From Maniola hyperantus (lineage: Eukaryota > Arthropoda > Insecta > Lepidoptera > Nymphalidae), in assembly GCF_902806685.2 (NCBI RefSeq), contig NC_048548.1:806001-870000 (forward strand): a stretch of 64,000 nt of DNA, in the 5' to 3' direction. Below are positions 45,701-57,700 of this stretch, piece after piece (position 1 is the stretch's first letter; every line of letters starts with the position of its first letter). The notes under the pieces were generated by a model. That model saw only the letters and a list, made by a program, of their open reading frames with translations. It was not told the origin of the DNA and searched no databases. A program made the position numbers and the translations under genes.

Positions 45701-48700
45701 AAATAAAAAACTCGAATGCAACCTCGACTATTTTGCTCTAAACATTTTCATTTTATCGATTCAAGTAGTATCTACGATAAGTAAATTTATGTATCGATAG
45801 TAATACCGCGAGGAAACAACCATTAAAATTTTTCGCTGTATTCAGAGGGGACACGTTATATTTCATGACTAACGGGAGTAAAAAGAAGGAATGTCGGAAG
45901 TGCCAAAAAGTTATCGATATAAATCGTATCGATAATTTTCAAATATTATATCGACGTGAATAAAGTTGCGAGCATTGTCTAATTAAACAATACTCCATAC
46001 TAATATTATACATGCAAAGGTGTGTCTGTCTGTCTGCTAGATTTTCACGGTCCAACAGCTTAATCAATTTTGATGAAATTTGGTACAGATATAGCTTACA
46101 TCCCGGGGAAGGACATAGGCTACATTTTTATCCCGGAAAATACCCACAGGATTTTTAAATAAGTTAAATCCACGCGGACGAAGTCGCGGGCATCATCTCA
46201 TAATCATCATCGTCAACCCATTACCGGCCCACTAATGAGCCTCTCAGAGTGAGAAGGGCATCATCTAGTCTTCTTTTCTTCTATATATATATAAAAGGAA
46301 AAGGTGACTGATTGACTGACTGACTGACTGACTGACTGATCTATCAACGCACAGCTCAAACTACTGGACGGATCGGGCTGAAATTTGGCATGCAGATAGC
46401 TATTATGACGTAGGCATCCGCTAAGAAAGGATTTTTGAAAATTCAACTCCTAAGGGGGTGAAATAGGGTTTTGAAATTTTGTAGTCCACGCGGACGAAGT
46501 CGCGAGCATAAGCTAGTAAATAATAATAAAAGAGGTATTACCGTGGGCGCGGGTGTATCAACGAAGTCGTTAAATACAGGCAGCGCAGGCGCGGGCAGCG
46601 GGCTGGCCGCGCTCTCTGCGTGCTGACGACATAGTGTGGCGCATCTGTAAGGGCGTTTTTTTAAAAGTAGATTCACGGCTCTGGCATTCAGCCTTTTTGA
46701 AGAAGTAATTACTATGACATACGTTGGGGTCCCAAGATGCTAGGATGGCAACCTCGCACCGGAAAACGCAGCCTTGGAAGAATCCTCCCCCACTATTATT
46801 AGTCGACGCATTTTAAACTGGGTCGTCGAATTATCTGTCTGTTTCGCTCGCACCTACAGGTCGTAGGTAAGTGCGAGCGAAACAGACAGATAATTCGACA
46901 ACTCAGTTTAAAATGCGTCGACTATAGTAATACAGATAAGTCGCAGGGAGCCGCTGGATTCAGACGCTGCAAGACCGTGGCGTGTGGAAGTCCCTACAAT
47001 AGGCCTATGTCCAGCATTGTACGCCTATCGGTTGACAATGCTGATGAGTTACCATGTCCGAATGCTTAGAAACATAGCATGGCAGTAATTTGTAATGTTA
47101 CTATTATATGCTACAGGTTTGAGTGTCAGGGTGACAACAAAGCCAATCGACCAAATTAGGAGTAGTTTTCAATGCATCAGCAACGACGTTGAAGGATATA
47201 TCTCTTAACGACATAATAGCTCCTTCCTCGTTGTCAGTTCAAATCCAGATCTTACAAAATGTGGCAAAGTATAAACGAATCGAGTACGTGAAAATCTCTG
47301 AATCAAAGTTTAGCATAACACTTTGTATATTTTTATATGGTTTTATTTGTACCAAAAACATTTACAGTAAAGAGAAAAAGAGAGCAAAAGTAGACAGGGA
47401 AGCACTTATCTCTATGAGAGATCTCAACCAGTGTCTCTACCAGTTTCTCCAAATAAAAAAGCAATTACTAAACTAAATTGACAGGCCAATCGAAACTAAA
47501 TTTAATTGCTATCCTTTTCCAAGTGGATTATTATTATTTATTTATTATTTAATTAGAACGGCCATAAAGCCAATTACACTAATTAAATTATGAAAGGAGG
47601 GTCTGGAGAGTCAGAGATTAGTGATCAATTTCACCTTTCGCAAAGGCCCTGTTTGATGGAGTTCTGCAAACAGCCGGACGTAGTGATGGTGACCAGTTTG
47701 TGCCCCACCAGCCACGTCGTGGACTGACCGCCGTTGAACAGGAACTCTGCCGTGTCACTCCTGCGAAATAAGCTATTTGTCAAAGTCCATTTTGGAAAAA
47801 CTTACATCTGACTGCCATGAACTATCACATCTTAAACAAATGGTGTAAAATAATCCGGTATTTGACAACTAGTCAAATCAGTATCTTTTTATCAAACGTC
47901 AAAAAACGCGCTTGGTATGGGTGCTTCTATGCAATACTGGCATGCGACGTCACAATGATTTGACATGCTTTTTTTAGTTAAAACGATATTTTTAAATGGT
48001 TATTACGCTTAAAACTAACAAAGGACGTGAATTTTACGTATTTTAGGAGACCCTCTATTTAATAATCACTGAGAACTAATTTATTTTTGACATTTTGTAT
48101 TAAAGTCACTTTGTTTTTATTAATGATGTAATAATAGGACGGTTTTTCAAAAAAATGCTCCAACCTACAATCAAGTTGTGATATTATGGAAATGATTATA
48201 ATATGTAGTTGGGTGATTACAGTCGAATCACAAATTAAACAAGAAACTCGTGCTACAAATATGGCACACAGGCAACCGCCAATGGCGGACGGACGTGCTG
48301 ATTATTTGACGTCATTCAAAAATAAGATTTTTGCGCAGGTACAACGTAACTTATAAGAGTGATTAGTGGTGGTGAGTTAAACACGTGTTTACCTCTGCGG
48401 TTTCACGCTGCAAGGTGTAAACGTGTATCTCGCGAGTAGATCCACGCAAGTCTCAGTCAGTTCCACGTGGAAGGCGGCTGGAGCACCCCGCGAGCCCGAC
48501 AGCGGCGCCCGAGACACCGCGCGGGAGCCCTGCCAACAAGGGTCACTTAGCGTAATGCTATGCAGCTTTACGAATACCCCGCTCTGTAGGCAAAACCATC
48601 AACCATTGACGAATATTCGCCACAAGAAGTTCCACCCTCCTTTACCTTCGTATATCTATTCTGAAAAATTGTAACCCCAATAAGTAATAAATAAATTGAT

Positions 48701-51700
48701 TGATTGTTTTTTTCATTTGTTCAGCAAAAAATATTAAAAATCGGTCAAGTGCGAGTCGGAGTCGTACCATCTTACAAGAAACAAGATTTTTATTTTTTTG
48801 TGACGTACCCACAAATTCACTGATTTTGCTTTACTTGTGCTATAAGACACTGCTACCTGCACCATGATTCTATATGACCCTATAATTTTTGATTCCCCCG
48901 AATTGACAGACAGACAACAAAGTGATCTTATAAGGGTTCTTTTTTTTCTTTTGAAGTAAGGAACCCAAAAAAGGACGGAATATAAAAAAGTGTCCTTACC
49001 AGACTAGAACTGCGTTGTCTGTTGGAGGAGTCTTCGTTGACGGCGCTGTTCCCGGGCTGGTAGTTGTTACTCTTGAACGCTTGCTGCTCCTCGAACGGCA
49101 TGATGATGTAGTTGTGTAGACCCTGTCCAGAAATCATTTTTTTTTAATTCCAATACGAGTTAGCCCTTGACTGCAATCACACCTTGTGATAAGTGGTGAT
49201 GAAGTATGGCAGTTTATATTAAACCCATAGCTTTGGTTTCTACACGGCATCGCACCGGAACGCTTAGTCGCTTGGCGGCATGGTAACTAGCCACGGCCGA
49301 AGCCTCCCACCAGACCAGACCAGAAATTTAGAAATTTCAATCCCTTGCCGGGAATCGAACTCGGGCCTTCCCACTAATAAGACCACAGCGCTTACCACTG
49401 CAGTGGTCAAATCACATGGTATACACCGGCGTATTGTAATGTTACGTAATAATATGGTTTTTATTTCAATCCAATAGCAGCAGTATTACAGAAGTTAGGG
49501 CTGTTAAAAGATTTTACCCATTTTTAATTTGTAGATTTTAAAATGTGACCCGCATCCGTAAAAGCTCCGCATTAATTGATGCGTATGTCTGAATTAATGC
49601 GGATGTTTTACATTTGCGGATGCGGATGTGAATATCTGTAACACTCTTGGTATAGAGTCTAAGAGCAAGAAATATGATGTCATCCGGTCGTTTGACATCA
49701 CAATCCATATGTAATTAATAATTATTCGAGTCGGAAAGCGCACTTTGATCTTCATTATCTCACACTTTTTAAAAGGGAATCACACAGCTATCTACTTCTC
49801 GCAGAATGCTACCCTCTTTATATCTGGTACCGAAGGATGCCACGTAACTTACGTGTATGATAAATCGCACGAAGTTCCTGCGGTAAGAGAGGCGGCACTT
49901 GAGGAACCAGGCCGCGATGACGTGATGCGCCAGCGACACTACGTAATGGTTGTAGCGCGACGGGTTCGTGTAGGGCAGCAGGATAGCGAACACCGACATG
50001 TACTGGTCTTCCACGAACGATGCGAACACACGCGGCAGTCGAGTTAACGCTGTGAACAATTATTACAGATGCCATAACTCAACTTAATTTTTAATTAAAA
50101 ACGATACCCTATTTCAATTGTTGCCAATAATGTACACACACCATTCTACATAAATTCGTATGAATTAAATAGTTTGAATAAAAACGGGTTATCCTAATAA
50201 AATTTTCACCAATACCTTAAGGCCTCAATATGCGACAAAATTTCTGAAGCGACTTTTCAATCAAGGTATGGCAAAGATACTAAGTTTAAAATGGAAAGGG
50301 ATATCCTAGTAAGATAGTCACCGACAATGGACAACAATTTGCGACGAAACTCTAGCAATACTTCTGGCAGCATGTTCACTTGGTGTCTCGTCTCCAGTGG
50401 TGACTTGATAATAGAAGTAACATGTATGAAGTGGTCTTACTCGAGAGGAACTCCAGCATGGGACTGGCGATCGCCTTGGTGTCAGAGATCTTGGACAGGT
50501 CCAGCAGTACTTCTGGCAGCATCTTCACCATCGTATCACGCGTTTCTAACGTGAATATCGTCAGAGCGTTGATGAATGGCTGCGGCGTTCGGAGCACTAA
50601 ATGACAAAAACATAATTTTAAGTCTTCAAAAAATAACTCGGTTTTATATAAAACTAGCGGTCATCAACAAGTAGTACACACAAATAACACAGAAGTAGGT
50701 TTTTTAAAATCTGATTATTATTAGGTTGCTAAACAAAATCGTGGGAACTCTTTGATCTTCCAGGATGAAAAAAAGCAATTATGGCCTCAAAATCGGGTAA
50801 ACGGACGGGCCGTGAAAAGCTAGCAGATAGCCCAGACATAATTTCACATTTGTTTAATATTTATAAAGTCATGGATTACTAGTCGATGATTTTAAATTTA
50901 CTATAGTTTTAATTAATGTGACGAAATTCGGCTACAGTTATATATGGTATCGATACGTACCCATTCCATACTTGAGAAGACACCTCACAATTCTCTGTTG
51001 CGTTTGTGGCTCGAGGTAAGCGTGGTAAGACGCCAACGCAGCGAGCGCAGGTAGCGCCGCCGCGTGTAACTCCGATACTAAAAGCTTTCGACCCGGCGCG
51101 CCCGTTCTTAGAGGCTCCGGTACGCATAGGTTACGGTCCGATACCTGAAAAATAGATCAAACTAACGATTAACCACTATACTTGTTAACGGCATTACCAT
51201 TGTGACAATCACAATCACTTACAAATCTTGGTTAGACAAGCTGGATATAAAAGTTTGCTTGCGCCACAACTATTGTTACCGACAATGGACAACAATTTAT
51301 ATCTGAGTCTAGAAATTCAGCTCAAAAGATAATCTGCGTAGTTTGCTACCAATAAGGCAAAGTGATTAGTCTTTGTTCGATGTCTTTCTCCTTTTGTTCT
51401 TCTTTTGAGATGCAACTTTGTCCCTGTATCATGTCAACCATCGATAGATAATGTAAATTTAACATTAACTAGGTAAACAAGGTAAACAAAAAACACTACC
51501 TAGGTATTGTAAATAGCCTACCTAAGCCTAAAACATTCCATAGATACGTCACAATTTTGCGTTTGTATGGAGGTTTGCGCTGGATTGTTATTAAGATCCC
51601 ACTACTTTTCCCTGACTGAGCTACGTACCATCTAAGTCATACTTACCATAGAGCAAAGTGTAGAGGCGAGCAAGTCAAGGTCCTGCGCACGGCGCCCTAC

Positions 51701-54700
51701 GGCCAGCGCACGCGCATGCAATAAAGGCGGCAACGCGCGCAGTATGTGTGCTAAGACTGACCAATCCGCTTCGCTCGCCAACGCAGCGGTTAGCGTCCGC
51801 GCCGCCCGGCCCACCGGTATTGGGCATGCACCCTGAAATCACACCGGTATACAATGTTGAAACAATTAGACTTGTCTACTTAGCCTTCTCCACAGTGTTT
51901 CGTTTTCTCTGAGAGTGCTGATAGCCTAGTGGTTAAGACGTTCGGCCTTCTATTCGGGAGATCAGGGGTAGATCCCGGGTACGCATCTCTAAAGATTTGG
52001 AGTAAAGCGCGTTTTCAGCAATTAAATATCACTTGCTTTAACAGTGAAGAAAAAAATCGCGAGGAAACCGGCATGCCTGAGAGTCCTCCATGTTTTGCAA
52101 GGTGTGTGAAATCTGCCAGTTCGCCAGCCAATGGACCAGCGTGGCGGACTGTAGCCTAAAACCTAGAGAAGAGACCCGTTCTCAGTAGTGGGGCGGTGAT
52201 GGGATGATCATGATGATGTCTTATCTGAAAGGTTTCCTTGGTTTACTATAGAACCCAACATTACCGGCGGTAGTTCCTTCTGCGTAGCGGGCTGCGTCCC
52301 CCGCGGCGCCGGCGGCTCGGCGAGCAGGAAGGGCGAGCAAATAGGCCGCGCGCGAGCCGCCGCCAAGCCGTGGACTGGTTGTTTGTTCTCATAGCAAAAC
52401 CCCACGCAGTTCAGTGAGTTCGCACGGAGGCCAAATAACATGTCCAGGATCTACAGACAAAAAAATCACAATTTTGAATGGATGCCCATTGTCTGTCAAG
52501 AGATGGTTGGGAGGACCAGATTAAAAAAATATTAGCCATGTTAATCATGATAATATTCCCCTTTCACCTCTAACTAAGCGTATAGCTTATGCTAGGAGTA
52601 GGTACGATAATTATTAGTGCAACAGGCAGGGTTTGAACAGCCGACCATTCAGAATTCAGTCCACTCCTTAACCGTTAAGCTATTGTGGCTGTATGCCTTA
52701 GGAAATTACCTATTGGCATGTTGGGTTGACGATGTAAAGGGGGTAGCGGGAAGTAGTTGGACGAGGAAGGCTCAGAACCTGGACACCTACCTTGAGCCGT
52801 ATGTCAGGATGGTGGTGAAGCAGCGCCGGGCGTCGGTAGTGGTGGTCCAAGTGTTCAAGCAGCACCAGAAAGGCTCGTGCAGCATGCGTGGCCGGTGTGC
52901 GCAACAATTTGTCGTGCAGCAGATCCAACAGTCCGGTCGCCGCGAGTCGCAAGTCGGAGGTGTCGGCGTCCGCGGGTATTGATACTTCTGTTACGTACAT
53001 GTCGAACGGGCGGTTCAGTATCTGGAGAAAATGTATACGGGTCTTTGTTAGGTATTTGTATAGGTTTGGGATAGTAACTTAAACGGATTCAAAAAATTTG
53101 GGCTCTTTTTGCACTGTATCCGATCCGAAGCCGAGAATATATTATTCTCTCTAATTCGGAGCATCGTTCACAGACCAAATTTTTTTTTAAAGAATATTAG
53201 CCATGTTAAATAACTAATATTCCACTTTCCTCTCCAACTAAGCGTCAAGCTTGTGCTAGGAGGTACGACAATAGTGCAACGGGCGGGATTTAAACCGTCG
53301 ACCTTTCGGTTTTCAGTCCACTAGTTTACCCGTTGAGCTATTGAAGCTCAATTAACACAATGTGCATTGGCTATATCTCCTGTTTTGGCGGCATATAGCG
53401 AATTAAGCTTAAAGTTCGTTGTATTTCATAGACCTCAGCAAAGTAACGCTTAAAGGTAATTGCTGCAGACCTGTGGAGTCCAGGAACAGGGTACCCTCAA
53501 GGATATCGAGACGTCACCAACTTTGGTAAGTGACGGTTACATTCGTATTTTCTGACCTAAAGCAGCTATGCTACAGAAGGTATGGTACCTTCTCGAGCTG
53601 GTCTATGAGGTCCACGCAGGCGTCCGAGGAGCACATCTTGGCCAGGTCGGGCAGCGCGCGCGCGGCCGCGGCGCGTATGGACACGTCCGCGTCCAGCGCG
53701 CACGCGCCCGCCACCGCGCCGCCCACGCGCTCCGACAGCTCCTCGCCGTGCGTACATCTGCGGAATACGGGTTTAAAAAAATAACCATATACGCTTGCGC
53801 TTGTAACTGCAATCACACCACACAGGACAAACAAGAGATATTCACTCTTCTTTTGAAGGTACCAATAATTATATCTAGCGGGAAAAACGAAAGCCGGTCA
53901 TTCCATATTCTAGCAGTGCAATATCCAATCCAATCCATCAGCCTGTTTGCGTCCACTGCTGGACATAGGCCTTTCCAAGAGCGCGCCACCAAACACGGTC
54001 CTCCGCCTTCCACATCCATCCACTACCCTTCTCCTAGTCATCGGTCCAGTGGGCTGGAGGTCGTCCCACACTGCGCTTACCGGTACGCGGTCTCCACTCC
54101 AGAACACGTCTGCCCCATCGGCCGTCGGTTCTGCGACAAACATGACCTGCCCATTGCCACTTCAGCTTGCTAATCCTTTGAGCTATGTCAGTTTCGTTCA
54201 AGTGCAAAATATATATGGACAAAAATCGCAAAACGCACACCATTGCTTGGAAAAAAATCAGTCAAGGGCATATAATTTTGAAATATGTATTATTTATTGT
54301 TATAGCAGCAATAGAAATACACATTCTGCAAAAATTTCGAGTCTCTCTATCTTTCGGGCGGAAAAGCGCACTTTGATCATACAGTTTTTCTTATAATTTT
54401 TCCTCGATCATTTTGATACCTGTAAATAAAATTGTTGGCCAGACCATACCTGTGTCTCTTGATGTAGGTGAGTAGTGTCGACAACGCGTGCAACCGCACG
54501 GTTAGGCGCGACTCCAACCGCACGTATCGCTCCGCTATCCGCAGCGCTGCGCTCGCGTCTCCTCCGCCCAATGCTGATAACCTCTCCGATATTAACCGCA
54601 TCGTTGACGCCTCCTGATCAACATCAAAATGTTATCAGTACCCTTATTATAAATGCGAAAGTGTGTTTGTTTGTTGGTTTGATGGTTTGTCCTTCAATCA

Positions 54701-57700
54701 CGTCGCAACGGTGCAAGAGATTGACGTGATGTTTTGCATGGGTATAGATAGACCTGTAGGTCGATTTCGTAAAACTTGCATCAGTCATTATTACAATCTG
54801 AATTGTTGTGATTGGCTGAATTTGCGCGCTTCTTGTTGCAACAATCCATTGTAGCCAATAGTGAGCGAGCATCAACCAATCTGAGGTGATTACGATCGCG
54901 GCAGTTAAAATCCCGTGGGAACTTTTACAGCTACACAGCTGGGAAAAGTTCCCACGTAATTTAAAAAAAAAAACTAATTCCACGCGGACGAAGTCGCGGG
55001 CATCAGCTAGTAAGAAATACGTTTTAAGAAAATGGCGACGGTTTTATAGGGATGAAAACTTTGGAATTGAAAAGAATCTGTGGAATTTCAAGAAGGGTAG
55101 ATTGAGTTTGAAAACAAGGTAATTAAGGTGTACAGTGCGACAAGGCTATCTTGGCGCGTGGCGAAATTCGGAACTAACGTTGCCTTCAAGTGTCTCCTTT
55201 GTTCTTGTTTGAATATTCTACGATTTTGTTCTTCAACAGCCCCCCCCCCCCCCCCCCGCCCCCTCTCCCCTCTCAATGTCATTCAAGTGCCAAGAGAGCC
55301 TTGTCGCACTGTATTTTACTTGCTTCGACGCTCGAATTCTATCAACTTCGGTAAAATGTAAAATCTCATACTAGTAAAGCAGGTCGCTCACCGGTCGGTC
55401 GTGTCCGCACGAGTCGATGAGGTCCAGCAAGGCTTCGGTGTCGCCTCGATACTGGCCGGCTTCGTGTAATTGCTCTATGGATGTGATGAGTGCGTGTACT
55501 CGGTTGTGGATTAGCTCGTTGGGCGGGTCGAACGTTTCTGCCGAACATAGGAACTGTATTGTTGTGGTGTCTTCTCAACAAACTTTTTTTACTATCAGTA
55601 CACCGTACAAGCATTAATACAGTACAAGTATTATAAATGCGAAAGTGTGTTTGTTTGTTGGTTTGTCCTTCAATCACGTCGCAACGGATCAACGTGATTT
55701 TTTGCATGGGTATAGTTAAAGATCTGGACAGTGATATAGGCTACTTTTTATCCCGGGAAATCAATAAGTTTCCACGGGATTTTTAAAAACCTAAAGCCCG
55801 AGACTTCGTACACGTGGAGCGCACGAAGTTGCGGGCATCACACCAAATAGTGAGTGATGACTGATGATGCAGCCTAAGATGGTAATTGCAGCCAAGCGCT
55901 AGTCTACAAATTAAAAAAAACAAACCCCAAGTCAACTCGAGAAATCCGGAAAATTTCAAATGGCACGAGAAGAATAATACATACTGTCTTGTTGCAGCAC
56001 AGCTCTCACGATATCCAGTACTAGGTCCCAGGTCACTTCATGCAGCTCCATGGGCACTCGCGCTACTAGGCTCTCTAATGCTACCACCACTTCATATGTT
56101 ACTACTAAGTGACGACCGGTTAATGCCTGCAATTAAAAATAATTGCATCTGTTGGAAAAATCTTTAAACAAGTATGGTAACGAATTGTATACCATTATCT
56201 GCTACAAACTCCGACGGTATACCGATTTAGCATTTTTTAGAAAAATCTCGAAATAGTTTTATACAAATAAGAGATAATGGTTGGCAATAGGAAACAGATG
56301 TGAGCCATTGTCTGCTAGAACCTTTTTTGGTACACCCTTTCAGCATTTTCAGAAAACGGTTATACAGTAGTAAAAAATTAACAGTTGGCAATCTTAAGGA
56401 ATTGTGTAATTTTGTCTGTTACAAACTCCAGCATTTCAGCAGCATTCAAAAAACAGCGCCAAAAGCCATTTCTGCATACTCGGAACTTAGAGTTGGTGGA
56501 TTGATGATCTAAAGAGGGATTTTTGAAGGTTTTGGGAGTTCAGAAAAAGAAAAAGCCCCTGCTCTCTTAGGCCCACCAAGGGCCGTAACATGTTTTGCTA
56601 CAGATGATAATGATCTGGAATAGGGTTGTCACCTTAAGGAACGCAGGCAGCACTGCCAGGTAGGATACATGCAGGGTGTGCACCCTCCTGGGCCCCCACA
56701 GCGCCATGTTGATGTAGAACACGGCGCCACGTGCCAGCCCCGCGCTCTCGTCGTCTTCGGACGTGGCCTCGCCGGCCGCGCGGACTAACTCCACCATCTC
56801 TTGCAGCGCTGCATGCCCCATGTCCGCGCCCACTACGCAACGCATCAGCTGCAATGTGGGAGACAATATTATGGGATATATTTTCTATCGGAAAACCGTA
56901 CGGAATGCCGTTCCTACCGATAAGAATCAGTAAGAAACTCTTTTCAAATGTTAAATTTACAATATTATGCCATTTTAGCGTTTAAACTATCGTGAGTGAT
57001 CTATCCATTATACATGTCTTACACCCGGCTTTACTCACGTGTTTAGTCGACGTTAGTCTGACTAGTTTCCAGCCATATTATGCCACACCATTTCCAGTAG
57101 AATATTATGCCACACTGTTGAATAAATGCAGTACCTTCCAAATACACATTCCAAGTATGATAATTTTAGTCATGTTAAGTTGTTAACTAACCTTCCAACT
57201 GTTCTGGCAGTAGTTCTCAATGATGACAGTCCTGCACAGGGCTGCCACGAACGTCCCGAGAGCAGCTCGCGGCAGTATCGAGTACGAGACAACGGCCTCT
57301 AACAGCGAGAGGCAGCCCTGCACGACGCTCGCGTCGCTCGAGTACACGCATAGGTGACATGCGTTGCTGGAAGAGAAGTTGTAGTTAAAAATGTACCGAA
57401 AAATTAAAAACCGATCAAGTGCGAGTCGAGCGTAGCTTTTTTAGGTTCCCGCAAAAAGTAATATTATAAATGCTAAAGTATGTCTTTCTGTCTGTCTGTC
57501 CATCTGTATGTATGTCTGTCTGCTAGCCTTTTACGGCCCATCCATTCAACCGGTATTGACGAAATTTAGTACAGAAATAGCTTGCATCCCAGGGAATGAA
57601 ATAGACTACTTTTTATCCCAGAAAAATCAAAGAGGATTCCACGGGATTTCCAAAAACCTAAATCCACGCGGACGTAACCGCGGGCATCTATATAGTACAG

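Noticed and set aside
53566..54173. Plus-strand reading frame of about 200 codons over TSC2 exon 8
   Set aside because: Antisense shadow of the GC-rich exon running into an RTE fragment; no recognisable protein.
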